A DNA stretch of 64,000 nt from JAFGJQ01 sp964586145 (GTDB lineage: Bacteria; Planctomycetota; Phycisphaerae; UBA1845): positions 15,909 through 79,908 of the forward strand of contig CAZPHH010000008.1 of NCBI GenBank assembly GCA_964586145.1, read 5' to 3'. This document shows positions 54,329 through 63,800 of the stretch, piece after piece; positions within the stretch are counted from its first letter, which is position 1; each line of letters starts with the position of its first letter. Both the position numbers and the translations under genes were made by a program. The notes under the pieces were generated by a model, which was not told where the DNA came from, did no database searches, and saw only the letters and a program-made list of their open reading frames with translations.

Positions 54329-55243
54329 TCAGACCGTCAGCTTCCCCCTCATTGTCGTCACGCATTGCCCGGCGATGCGGACGGAATAACCCTCCCCCGC
54401 ATGCTTGGTCACCAGGGCCCGAACGGCGCCCGCCCGGCCGCCCGGCTCGGCCTGCACGCAGTGGACGGCCGCCGTGTTCTGGTAGAACGGAACAAGCTCG
54501 TTCACCACGAGGTAGGTGGCCAGGGGCCCGTGGACGCTGCCCGTCACCGGGTCTTCCGGCACGCCCGCGGCCGGGGCGAAGAACCGGGATTGCGCGTGGA
54601 TGGAATCGGCCAGCGTGTTGAGGGTGGCCACGCAGAACCCGCGGATGCGCTGCTTCAACGAGAAGTCTCGCAGGCCGTTGACTTCCGGCACCAGCGATTG
54701 CAGCGTCTGCAGGTCGTGCAGAAACAGAAGCACGTCGCCGTCCTGCGTCCGCATCAGGGGCAACGAGCGGTCAATTGCATCCAGCGTGGTGCCCAGCAGC
54801 CGGGCGAGCCGGTCGGCGTTCAACTGGATGGGGTTCAGTCGCGGCGTCGGCAGGTCCAGCCAGACCAGCCACGCATCGTCCGCCGTGGGCATCTTCTCCA
54901 TGCGGGCGGTCAGCGTGCCGGACGCGGTCTGGATGGGCAGCAGGGTCTGCGGGTCGGAGCGCAGGGTCGCAAACCGGCCTCGCTCCACCATGGCGTGGAC
55001 GGCCGCCAGCGTGGCGTGCCCGCAGAGCTTCACCTCCATGGCGGGCGTGAACCAGCGAAATCGAACGGCCGCATCGGGCACGTCCGGCGGGAAGATGAAC
55101 GTCGTTTCGCTGAGGTTGAACTCCCGGGCGATGGCCACCATCTGCGGTCCGTCCAGGGCGTCCGCTCCGAATACAACGGCGGCCGGGTTGCCCCGATATC
55201 GCCGGTCCGTGAAGGCATCCACGACGCAATACTCGAATTCCAT
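54329..55243 (-). CDS. PhzF-family isomerase-like protein
   Basis: 304 residues, usual length. Signs are the start EFEYCVVDAFTDRRYRGNPAAVV, catalytic Glu in FNLSETTFIF, PAMEVKLCGHATLAA, and FFAPAAGVPEDPVTGSVHGPL near the end. The family folds like diaminopimelate epimerase; PhzF itself isomerises a phenazine precursor, but most members outside phenazine clusters have unknown substrates, and no phenazine genes are here. ATG at 55243 has GGAGG with 5-nt spacing. It converges with the phosphorelay operon with 57 bases between stops. Confidence 0.92.
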   Translation of the reverse strand: MEFEYCVVDAFTDRRYRGNPAAVVFGADALDGPQMVAIAREFNLSETTFIFPPDVPDAAVRFRWFTPAMEVKLCGHATLAAVHAMVERGRFATLRSDPQTLLPIQTASGTLTARMEKMPTADDAWLVWLDLPTPRLNPIQLNADRLARLLGTTLDAIDRSLPLMRTQDGDVLLFLHDLQTLQSLVPEVNGLRDFSLKQRIRGFCVATLNTLADSIHAQSRFFAPAAGVPEDPVTGSVHGPLATYLVVNELVPFYQNTAAVHCVQAEPGGRAGAVRALVTKHAGEGYSVRIAGQCVTTMRGKLTV

Positions 55244-55345
55244 ACCCGCCTCCGGCCGGCCCCAGGCAGACCGACGGCCCCTATCAGGGTCGATCCGCCC
55301 GCCCGCGTCAAGTCGGCGGCAGTCTGGACAGGCCGGAGGCGCAGC

Positions 55346-55384
55346 AAGAAGGCCCATCCGTTTGAGAGGCGGACGGGCCTTCGT
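55346..55384 (-). terminator. Intrinsic terminator after the HDOD gene
   Basis: On the minus strand GAAGGCCCGTCCG pairs with CGGATGGGCCTTC (12 of 13 pairs) around a 9-base loop and is followed by TTGCTG. It starts about 30 bases after the stop at 55412. Confidence 0.7.
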
Positions 55385-55411
55385 CTTACAGAGGAAGCTG
55401 TCAAATCATTC

Positions 55412-56287
55412 TCAGCCGATCAGCATTCCTTCCGCCTCGCTGAGTTGCTCGTCCAGACCGGTCGTGATCTCGGTCAACTGCTCCTGGGTGATGCCCGCGC
55501 CCTGGAAAAGATCGTCCGTGAAATCGGCGCGGGTGGTCAGGTGGAAGCCGATTTTCTCCTTGCAGCACACGATGTCCGCCGCCTGCACGATCATGCCCAG
55601 TTGCTGCAGCTCCGGGGAGAGCCGGTCCGGGAAGTGGTGGAATCCGATCACGGCCCGCAGGTTCCGCGGGAACCGCCACTTGGTGGTCAGCGCGTCGCCG
55701 AAGACCTGGTGATTGGCGCCCAGCATCTCCGTCTCCACCGTCAGCAGGTCCTGCCCGGTCTGCTGGCAGCGGTCGATGATCTGGGCCAGCTCCTCCGGAA
55801 ACGCCTGCCGTTCCACCAGCAGGCCCAGGTCGTGAATCAGGCCGGCCAGCATGATCTCATCCAGCGCTCCCACCACGCCCGCCGCCCTGGCGATTCCGCG
55901 CGAGACCACGCCGACGGCCAGGCTGTGCCGCCACAAGTCCTTGGCCGTGAACGAGGCGGATATCTTCCCGCCCTTGAACAACCGCGAGATGGACGCCGCG
56001 ATGGCGATGTTCTTCACCGCCGACAATCCCAGCAGAATGATCGCCCGGTCCACGCTGGCAATCTGACCGGGAAGCCCGTAGAAGGCCGAGTTCACCACCC
56101 GCAGAATCTTCGTGGACAGGGCCGGGTCGCGTTTGATGACCTCGTGCAGGTCACGCACCGTGCTCCGGGAGTCCTCCACGATCTCGATGATTTTCACGGT
56201 GACTTCCGGCAGCGTGGCGATCTCTCCGATCGCCGCCAGCGCCTTCGCCACGATGTCTTTCTCACGGGTCTGCGCTTCGACTGCCAT
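55412..56287 (-). CDS. Stand-alone HDOD domain protein
   Basis: 291 residues. The N-terminal half has the HDOD pattern (IGEIATLPEVTVKIIEIVED, VIKRDPALSTKILRVVNSAFYG, VDRAIILLGLSAVKNIAIAAS). The second half has an HD-like stretch, LWRHSLAVG and LAGLIHDLGLLVE, and ends in GMLIG. HDOD proteins are signalling outputs without a firmly known enzyme activity. ATG at 56287 follows a G-rich site. It lies close to the phosphorelay operon whose middle regulator has a shortened HDOD-like domain. A hairpin terminator follows. Confidence 0.92.
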   Translation of the reverse strand: MAVEAQTREKDIVAKALAAIGEIATLPEVTVKIIEIVEDSRSTVRDLHEVIKRDPALSTKILRVVNSAFYGLPGQIASVDRAIILLGLSAVKNIAIAASISRLFKGGKISASFTAKDLWRHSLAVGVVSRGIARAAGVVGALDEIMLAGLIHDLGLLVERQAFPEELAQIIDRCQQTGQDLLTVETEMLGANHQVFGDALTTKWRFPRNLRAVIGFHHFPDRLSPELQQLGMIVQAADIVCCKEKIGFHLTTRADFTDDLFQGAGITQEQLTEITTGLDEQLSEAEGMLIG

Positions 56288-56303
56288 GCCGGAGCCCCCT
56301 GGA

Positions 56304-56337
56304 CAAAAAAAGTGCGCGATCCCCCCGTCGTAGGGGG
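56304..56337 (-). terminator. Possible terminator between the NeuC-like and HDOD genes
   Basis: On the minus strand TCCCCC and GGGGGGA pair around TACGACG, and a run of seven T lies about 9 bases further on. The distance to the T run is longer than usual, so this is uncertain. Confidence 0.35.
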
Positions 56338-56391
56338 AATACCGGACTACTCATCGTCGGCCCGGCAGTGCCGGTTTAGGGAAGAATGGGG

Positions 56392-57549
56392 TCAGTAGCT
56401 GATCTGCTTGAAGAGCCGATCCGGACTCAGCGACACCCGGCCCAGGACGGCGGCGATCCGCCGGCCGGCCCCGCCGCGGCCGTACGGATTCACGCCCGGC
56501 ATTCTCGGACGTAGCCGCAAGGCGCGATTCAACGCCGACCGGACGGCCTGCATGGATTCCGCGCAGTCCACCACGCCGGGGCCCGCCCGCAACCGGCCCG
56601 CCTGGCGCCGTCCGATATTCACCACCGGCACGCCGGCGGCGCCCGCCTCCACGATTCCGCTCGAGGAGTTGCCGACGAGGACCCGCGCCGAGAGCAGCAG
56701 CCGCAGGTACTCATCCCGAGGCAGGGATCGCGCCACGCGCAACGCTCCAGGGCCAAAACGGGAACGCTCGGCCCGAATCGCCGCGACAATGCCCGTGTGG
56801 CCGCGGTCGCTGTTGGGGTAGAGGACCACCATGTTCAACCCGGTGGCGGCCACGCTCCGCAGGATGCCCGCCATCACGCGCCGCTCCTGCTCGGCCGATC
56901 GTCCGCACGGGTGCTGGACCACCAGGACGGGCCCGGTCCGCGCGGACGCGCGTGGAGTTTCCCGTTTCAGTTCAAACAGCCGGTCCAAGCCCGGGGCCCC
57001 CACGACGTGGACGCAGCCCGAGTCCTCACCCATGCGAATGATTCGACGCGCGGCGTCTCGCGAGGCGGCCAGGTGAATGTGAGCCAGCTTGGTGAGGCTG
57101 TGCCGCAGTCCTTCGTCGAGGTGGCCCGGTGCGACGTCGCCGCCGTGCGCGTGTGCGACCAACCGGCCCGTCGCGAAGCCGGCAAGCGCCCCCGCGAACG
57201 CCTCGATGCGGTCCCCGAGCACCAGCACGATGTCCGTGCCGGCCCGCTCGAAGAACTTCGCCATGCCCGCCACGCCGCGGGAAAGGCCCTCCGCCTGGTC
57301 GATCGGCGAATCCGTCCCGCGCTGCATCGGGACTCGGGCGGCGATGCGCCAGCCGTCCCGGCGAATCTGGTCCACCGTGTGCCCGAACCGCTTGAGCAGG
57401 TGCATGCCGCAGACGACGAGCTGCAGTTCCAGTCGCGGATGGTCGGCAATGGCCCGCATGGGCGACTGGAGAATGCCGTACTCCGCCCGAGTGCCGGTCA
57501 CCACCGCCACCCGCCGGCGTCGTCGCACGGTCTGTCGTCGCCTGCTCAT
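56392..57549 (-). CDS. neuC: UDP-N-acetylglucosamine 2-epimerase, NeuC type
   Basis: 385 residues. Signs are VVTGTRAEYGILQSPMRAI at the start, VVCGMHLLKRFGHTVDQI, the GDRIEAFAGALAG loop, HAHGGDVAPGHLDEGLRHSLTKLA, and the nucleotide-binding GNSSSGIVEAGAAGVPVVNIG. Hydrolysing epimerases of this type make ManNAc or related sugars for sialic or legionaminic acid-like glycans. No sialic-acid synthase or CMP-transferase is in the window. ATG at 57549 has GGAG with 8-nt spacing. It is divergent from the antiporter gene. Confidence 0.9.
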   Translation of the reverse strand: MSRRRQTVRRRRRVAVVTGTRAEYGILQSPMRAIADHPRLELQLVVCGMHLLKRFGHTVDQIRRDGWRIAARVPMQRGTDSPIDQAEGLSRGVAGMAKFFERAGTDIVLVLGDRIEAFAGALAGFATGRLVAHAHGGDVAPGHLDEGLRHSLTKLAHIHLAASRDAARRIIRMGEDSGCVHVVGAPGLDRLFELKRETPRASARTGPVLVVQHPCGRSAEQERRVMAGILRSVAATGLNMVVLYPNSDRGHTGIVAAIRAERSRFGPGALRVARSLPRDEYLRLLLSARVLVGNSSSGIVEAGAAGVPVVNIGRRQAGRLRAGPGVVDCAESMQAVRSALNRALRLRPRMPGVNPYGRGGAGRRIAAVLGRVSLSPDRLFKQISY

Positions 57550-57701
57550 CCCGTCGTCTCCGGGGCCTTCCCGCCACGCCATCGGGGCACGGTCCCGGAC
57601 GGAGTATCGGCAGCCGGGCCGGAATCGCTTGACCGCATGCCCGGAAGCCGCCTGTGGCGCTGCTTTCCCCGCGTGCGGCGGCCCGGTAGAATCCGACCCC
57701 A

Positions 57702-59174
57702 ATGCTCGGCGCGGTCGATCATCCATTCGGCTTGTGGTCCATTGTGCCTCCGGCCCTGGCCATCCTTCTGGCCATCGTGACCCGGCAGGTCTTCCTGTCG
57801 CTGGCTGCGGGAATCGCGGTCGGATACGTGATCGTGAACGACTGGAACGTCGCGGTCGGGCTTGTGGCCACGATCGACGCCTGCGTGGAGGTCTTTGCCC
57901 AGCCCGGCAACACGCGAACGATTCTGTTCAGCATTATGGTCGGCTCGTTGATCGCCCTGATTCAGCGCAGCGGCGGCGTGGACGGCTTCGTGCGATTTGC
58001 GCAAGGCGCAGGCATCGTGCGCGGGCGGCGCAGCGCCGGCCTGCTCGCGATGGGCGTGGGCATGGCCACCTTCATCGAGTCCAGCATCGTCTGCCTGGTG
58101 ACCGGGGCCGTGGCCCGGCCGATCTTTGACCGCCTGCGCATCTCGCGAGAGAAGCTCGCGTACGTCTGCGACACGGTGTCCGCCCCGACGTGCGTCATGA
58201 TCCCGCTGAACGGCTGGGGCGCGTTTATTCTCATCCAACTGGCCTCGCACGACATTGAACAGCCCGTACCGCTGCTGATCCGGGCCATTCCCTTCAACTT
58301 CTACGCGATATTCAGCCTCATTCTGCTGTTTACGATTCTGGTGACGCGCTGGGACTTCGGCCCCATGCGAACGGCCGAGCGCCGCGCCGATTGTGAAGGC
58401 AAGCTGCTCCGCGACGGGGCGCGCCCCATGATTTCCGACGAGGTGCTGGCCCTGCCGCCCCACGAGGGCACGCCGCGCCGGGCGTTCAACATGATCCTGC
58501 CGATCGCCGTCATGGTGGCGATGGTCCCGGTGGGCCTGGCCTATACCGGGTATCGGGGATGCGCGGACCAGGAGCTGCCCGTAACGTTCTGGAACGTCCT
58601 GGGCGAATGCTCCGGCTCCACGGCCGTGCTCTGGGCGGTGCTGACGGCCGTGCTGTTCGCGGGCGTCCTCTACCGCGTGCAGGGCATTATGAAGGTGCGG
58701 GAATGGGTGGACGTGTGCTTCAAGGGCGCATCGGCCCTGGTGCCGCTGGGCGTGCTCATGATGATGGCCTTCGCCATCGGTGAGCTGTGCAAGACCGGAC
58801 TGCACACGGGGGACTATGTCGCCTCCGTCATCAGCGGCAGCCTGCCCCTCTGGGCCGTCGCGCCGCTCGTGTTTGTGGTTTCCTGCGCCATCGCTTTCTC
58901 CACCGGCACAAGCTGGGGCACCTTCGCCATCATGCTGGCCATCGCCATTCCGGTGGCCCGGACCCTCGGCGCTCCGATGCCCCTGGTGGTGGCCGCGGTG
59001 CTGGGCGGCGGTGTGTTCGGCGACCATTGTTCGCCCATCTCCGACACCACCATCGTGTCGTCCATGGCCTCCGCGTCAGACCACATTGACCACGTGCGGA
59101 CACAGTTGCCTTATGCCCTGACCGCCGGAATGGCTGCCACCCTGCTCTATGTCGTGGCGGGCCTTCTGGCATAG
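57702..59174 (+). CDS. NhaC-type Na+/H+ antiporter family protein
   Basis: 490 residues, about 11-12 membrane helices. The start FGLWSIVPPALAILLAIVTRQVFLSLAAGI and the end GGVFGDHCSPISDTTIVSSMAS match the NhaC family (which also includes amino-acid/H+ exchangers such as MleN). Acidic residues sit in the cytoplasmic loop around REKLAYVCDTVSAPTCVMIP. Substrate is not certain from sequence. No strong ribosome site precedes ATG 57702. It is followed after 12 bases by the gmhA-like gene. Confidence 0.9.
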   Translation: MLGAVDHPFGLWSIVPPALAILLAIVTRQVFLSLAAGIAVGYVIVNDWNVAVGLVATIDACVEVFAQPGNTRTILFSIMVGSLIALIQRSGGVDGFVRFAQGAGIVRGRRSAGLLAMGVGMATFIESSIVCLVTGAVARPIFDRLRISREKLAYVCDTVSAPTCVMIPLNGWGAFILIQLASHDIEQPVPLLIRAIPFNFYAIFSLILLFTILVTRWDFGPMRTAERRADCEGKLLRDGARPMISDEVLALPPHEGTPRRAFNMILPIAVMVAMVPVGLAYTGYRGCADQELPVTFWNVLGECSGSTAVLWAVLTAVLFAGVLYRVQGIMKVREWVDVCFKGASALVPLGVLMMMAFAIGELCKTGLHTGDYVASVISGSLPLWAVAPLVFVVSCAIAFSTGTSWGTFAIMLAIAIPVARTLGAPMPLVVAAVLGGGVFGDHCSPISDTTIVSSMASASDHIDHVRTQLPYALTAGMAATLLYVVAGLLA

Positions 59175-59186
59175 AATGGAAGACGT

Positions 59187-59771
59187 ATGAGCCTCTGGAA
59201 ACAAGCGCTGGCCGAAGGGCTGGACCTGCACTCGCGGCTCGGACCGCTCGGCGGACCGATCGACCAGGCCGCACAAACGCTGGTGCAGACACTCCAGGCC
59301 GGTCGGACGGTCTTCGCGTGCGGCAACGGCGGTTCCGCGTCGCAGGCGGCCCACTTCTGCGGCGAGTTGGTCGGGCGGTATCGCGCCAATCGCGTGCCCC
59401 TGGCCGCGGTCTGCCTCAGTTCCGACGGTCCCCTTCTGACGTGCCTGATCAACGATTACGACCCGGCGGACGTGTTCGCGCGCCAGGTCCGCGGCCTGGC
59501 CCGGCCGGGAGACTGCGTGGTGGGGCTTTCCACGTCGGGCGCGTCGCAGAACGTGGCTCGTGCCCTTCAGGCCGCCCGCGACAACGGGGCGCGCACGATC
59601 GCACTGCTCGGCCGCAGCGGATCGCCCGAGGCCCCCAAGCCGGTGTTCGGACTGGCCGACACGGAGATCGTTGTGCCCGACGCCCGCACGGCGCGCATTC
59701 AGGAAGCACACCTGATGATCATCCACACCTGGTGTGAGCAACTGGACGAGGTTTTTGCCTCAGGTCAATAG
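59187..59771 (+). CDS. gmhA: GmhA-like SIS-domain sugar-phosphate isomerase
   Basis: 194 residues, a normal size for D-sedoheptulose-7-phosphate isomerase. Signs are FACGNGGSASQAAHFCGELVGRY (about 44-65), LSTSGASQNVARALQAA, the Asp-rich LINDYDPADVFARQV, and HLMIIHTWCEQLDE at the end. GmhA gives the first step to heptose for lipopolysaccharide cores. Other heptose genes are not in the window. ATG at 59187 has GGAAG with 7-nt spacing. Its last 12 bases overlap the convergent SpoIIE-type gene. Confidence 0.92.
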   Translation: MSLWKQALAEGLDLHSRLGPLGGPIDQAAQTLVQTLQAGRTVFACGNGGSASQAAHFCGELVGRYRANRVPLAAVCLSSDGPLLTCLINDYDPADVFARQVRGLARPGDCVVGLSTSGASQNVARALQAARDNGARTIALLGRSGSPEAPKPVFGLADTEIVVPDARTARIQEAHLMIIHTWCEQLDEVFASGQ

Positions 59772-60692
59772 GCCGGGCGAGGTCAGCCCGCCCCCCGACG
59801 TCACGTCGAGAGCGATGAGGGTGATGTCGTCTCCGTGCCAGGCGGACGACGGTGTGTGGTCGATCAGCTTGTGGATGTGCGTCAGGAAGGAGTCGATCGG
59901 CAGGCGCAGCGCCTCGGCAAACGAGGGGATCTGCGTCAGGTCGTGCGACGGCGCCTGCGGGTTCCGGCCGCACAGCAGCGCGCTGAGTCCGTCGGTAAAG
60001 AACAGGATTCGGTCGCCCGGCGCCAGATTCATCTCGACGGTCTCGAACCGGCTGTCCGCGAAAGCCCCGACCAGCGGCCCGCCGCTGCCGATCTGCCGAG
60101 GCGTGCCGCCCACCGGCACATACACCGGCAGAGGCATTCCACCTCGCGCGAAAGTCAGCCGCCGTTGGGATTCGTCATAGACCGCGTGCAGCGCCGTCAC
60201 GTAGGGGCACTGGCGCAACCTCATGCCGTGCAGTTCGCGGTTGAGCCGCCGCAGAATCTCATCCGGCGGCACAATGCGATACGACCCGTTCTCGATTTCT
60301 TTGCCCTGGAAGATGCGTTTGATGAACACCGTCAGCAGGGCCGCCCCCACGCCGTGGCCCGTCGCGTCGGCCAGCGAAATGCCCAGCCGCGTTTCATCCA
60401 GCCGCACGATGTCGTAAATGTCGCCGCTCACCCGGTCCACCGGGCGGTACACCGTACGCAGTTCCGCCCCCGTTGATGCGACAGACTCGTGCGGCAACAG
60501 GGCCCGCTGAATCTGCGTGGCCAGCGAAATCTGTTCGTCGAGGTGCTGGTAGTTGGCGGTCAGGGCCCGACCTTTGTTCTCCAGGTCGGTCAGGTGCTCG
60601 GCCATGTGCTCAAGCACGCCGAAGAGCCCTTCGGCAATGGCATACGTCGGGTTCGCGTTACCGTTCGCCATCGGATACGGATAGTCGCGCAC
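59760..60692 (-). CDS. SpoIIE-type PP2C phosphatase
   Basis: 310 residues. The last 230 are a SpoIIE/RsbU-like PP2C domain: QISLATQIQRALLPHE, DRVSGDIYDIVRLDE (metal Asp), LADATGHGVGAALLT, YVTALHAVYDESQRRLTFARG, ILFFTDGLSALL and DDITLIALDV at the end. Such phosphatases remove phosphate from anti-anti-sigma STAS proteins in partner-switch pathways. A short helical N-terminus comes first. GTG at 60692 with AAGGTG 7 nt upstream is preferred; ATG at 60671 has no ribosome site. No STAS or anti-sigma gene is seen nearby. It overlaps the 3' end of the convergent gene by 12 bases. Confidence 0.88.
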   Translation of the reverse strand: MRDYPYPMANGNANPTYAIAEGLFGVLEHMAEHLTDLENKGRALTANYQHLDEQISLATQIQRALLPHESVASTGAELRTVYRPVDRVSGDIYDIVRLDETRLGISLADATGHGVGAALLTVFIKRIFQGKEIENGSYRIVPPDEILRRLNRELHGMRLRQCPYVTALHAVYDESQRRLTFARGGMPLPVYVPVGGTPRQIGSGGPLVGAFADSRFETVEMNLAPGDRILFFTDGLSALLCGRNPQAPSHDLTQIPSFAEALRLPIDSFLTHIHKLIDHTPSSAWHGDDITLIALDVTSGGGLTSPGLLT

Positions 60693-60849
60693 GGTGCTGC
60701 ACCTTGATGGGACCGTGCCGGCACCGCCATTCGGTCGTCCACGCCACGACCCCGCTGCGGCTCCGCCACAGTGCACAAATTGTCTTTCGGAAGTTTGCAG
60801 GCCCGACTTTACCGGTCCTTGGAAAAGAAGGTGTTCACGTGATGTGAAA

Positions 60850-63800
60850 TCATTTGGTGGTCAGTTCGATGGCGCGGTTCCATTCGGGCGGCGGCGGATC
60901 GTCGCGGAGCCGTCGAATCTCCGATTCGTAGAGGTCCAGCGCCACATCGCCTTCCCGCAGCCGAGCGCAGTTGTCCAGCGCCCGCAAAGCCTCCTCCCAG
61001 CGCCGCTGCCCAAACAGAAATATCGCTTCTGCAAAAGCTTCCGCATATTGACGGAGCGTTTCGTCCACCTGGTCCGATCGGCCGAGCAGCTCGTACACCA
61101 TCACCGCTCGGGTCTTGCCCTTGACCTGCAAACGTCCCAGGCAGCGGAAGACGTAATCCTCGTCCACGGCCTCGTACGTGGCCTCCGACACGAGGATGGT
61201 GGTCCCGAACACCTTGTTGGCCGGCTCCAGCCGGGCGGCCAGGTTCACCGTATCCCCGATGCACGTATATTCCGCGCGCTCGCCGCTGCCGTAGGATCCC
61301 GCGAACACGGCGCCGGTGTGAATCCCCGCCCGCATCACGAGCGAGCCGAACTCCGTCGCGTTGGGCCCGCCGGCCTCCGCCGCCTTGAGCCGGTCCAGCG
61401 CCGCCCGGCAGGCCAGCGCCGCCTCGCACCCGGCCTGGGGATGCTGCGGGCACGCCCAGATTGGCGAGTTGAAGTATGCGAAGATTCCGTCCCCCATGAA
61501 CTTACTGGAGCCTCCGTGCCGCAGCAGCACCTCGCTCATCGTGCCCAGGTACCGGTTCAGCACCTCCTTGGTGCGCTCCGGGCCGATCGCCTCAGACAGG
61601 GTCGTGAACCCCTGTAAATCGCTGAAATAGCACGTGACCTCCGCTGGCCGAGGCGCAAAATCCGCCTCCGTCGCTCCTCGGGCAATCTGGGCGGCGATGG
61701 CCGGTGATGTCTGCCGGGCCAGTGACCGGGCGATCTGCCGCCGCGTCCGCTGCTCCACCACCTGCCGGAACAGCGTGATGAAGGCCCAGGAGACAAACAG
61801 GGTGAACAACGCCGCCACGGTGCCGGTCACGTAATAGTCGCGCCAACGCAGGGCCGCGCCACTGATCGCCAGTTGCAGGCCCATTAGCACAAACACGCCA
61901 AGCAGGCTCACGCCCGGCCCGTACCGTGAAGTGAGTAGCGTGATCAGCACGCCGCCGAGCAGAATCACAAGTACCCCGGTTCCGCGCGTCGACACCCGCG
62001 GAAATCGATCATGCAGCATGGTGTTCAGCAAGTTTGCGTGGGCGAGCGCCCCGGGCATGTTCTGGAAGACCGGCGAATTCACGATGTCGCCGAGGGCCGT
62101 CGCGGTGTAGCCGACGAAGCAGACCCGGCCATCGAGCATCGCTCGCAGTTCCTCCGCGAGTGTTTCATTGCGCGTTTGCAGGGCGGTGTTTTTCGCTTCG
62201 ACGTCGCGGACGAGGTCTCCGGCGACCCACTGCTGGTAGAGGGTGCGGACCTCGCCGAAAAACGCCGCCTCGTCGGCGTCTTCCGGAGCAAGGCCCTCGA
62301 TTTCTCTGTGGGTCAGTTCGAGCCATGCCTCCGTTTGGCGCTCCGTCTCGTTGATTTCCACGTCCAGATCGTCCCGCACCGGCAGGCCTTCGCGACGAAG
62401 GGCGTTGCGGGCCCTGATCTGACGGGCGTAGTCGGCGTAGGCCGCCGGCTGATCGCGAAAGCGCAGCAGGACGGCGCGTGCGCGGGTGAGGGCCAGCAGG
62501 TCCATGTTGGCCTGGATGGCCCGGCGGTTCAGCGGGACCTCCATGACCCGGGCCGCGGGCACGTGGGTGAAACTTCCGTCCCAGGACGGGTTGTCCGGGT
62601 CAACGTGCCAGTGGATGAGCGTCTTGCCTTCGGGCCCGATGGGCACGCGCCAGCGCCGGCTGCCCTCCTGATTCACGAACTCCAGAGACTGCCCATCCGG
62701 CGTGACGGTGGTTCTGGCAAGATTGATGCGGAGCAGGTCGCAGGCCACCGCGAAGCCGAGGTGCGGCACGAGCCGGTCGCCCATCCTCGTCACCACCGTC
62801 AGATGACGCAGGACCCCGTCGATCGCGTCCGGCTCGAACGTCACGAGCGCCACCCCCCTGGCTGCCTCGCCCAATTCCGAGAGCGGCGCGGACACGCCGA
62901 AGACACGCGACAGAACGTCTCCCAGTGCGCCGCACGGCCCGTAGCGAGCCACCGCCGCCTCTCGGCTCCGGAAATCGCCGTAGGCGAGGCGCAGCTCGGC
63001 TCGCTCGAACGACTGCTCATCCCGACCGGCCCCGGGAAGGGCCGATTCGAGCACCTCGCCGAATGACGCCGCGGCCTTGTGCTCGAGCACAGTGTGAACG
63101 TGGCAAGCCGCCGCAAGTCGCTTCGCGCGGGGGAGCCATCGCTCGACCACTGCGATTGGAACGCCCGTCTGCGCGGCCAGCGCCGGCCCGTCCAACGCGA
63201 AGTCTTGAATCAGCGCGTCCACCAGCTCGCGAAACAGCCGGCCCGCCTCCGTGCCGGACTTCGCCAGGGCAACCGACTCCGCCGCCACGGCTCCCTCATC
63301 CATCACGGCTTCGAGCACAGGCGGCGCCGTTTCACAAGCCGGGGACACGCCAGAAGCACGGCGAGGGGGCGGGGCCGGCTTGCCGAACATGGCGAGATAG
63401 ACGTTGCCCGCCCGCTGAATGGCTCGGGCCAGTTCCTCATCGTCGTGGATCGCATCGTCCAGCGAGACGTCGCCGAGGATCGTCGTGGGCGGGTCGACGA
63501 CGCTGGCCGCGGACAGGGACGGGTGCTCCAGGCGCGGGGCCTGGCGCTCCGCAAACACGATGTCCATCGCGATGATGCCCGCGCCGCACTCGTGCAGTGC
63601 GTCGATCAGGTCTGCGACGTCGCGTCGATTCCACGGCCACCGTCCGATCCGCTCCAGCGCGGGATCATCGATGTCGACCATTACGATCCGCGGGTCGGCG
63701 TCGATGTGTGCGACGTGGCGAAAGCCGAAGTCCAGCAGCGCCAGCGAGAGCCGGTCGAACAGACCCAGGGCGTAGGCCAGGATCATGGCGGCCGTCACCG

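Noticed and set aside
54329..55243. Phenazine biosynthesis by the PhzF-like protein
   Set aside because: No other phz genes are present; most PhzF-family members outside such clusters have other roles.
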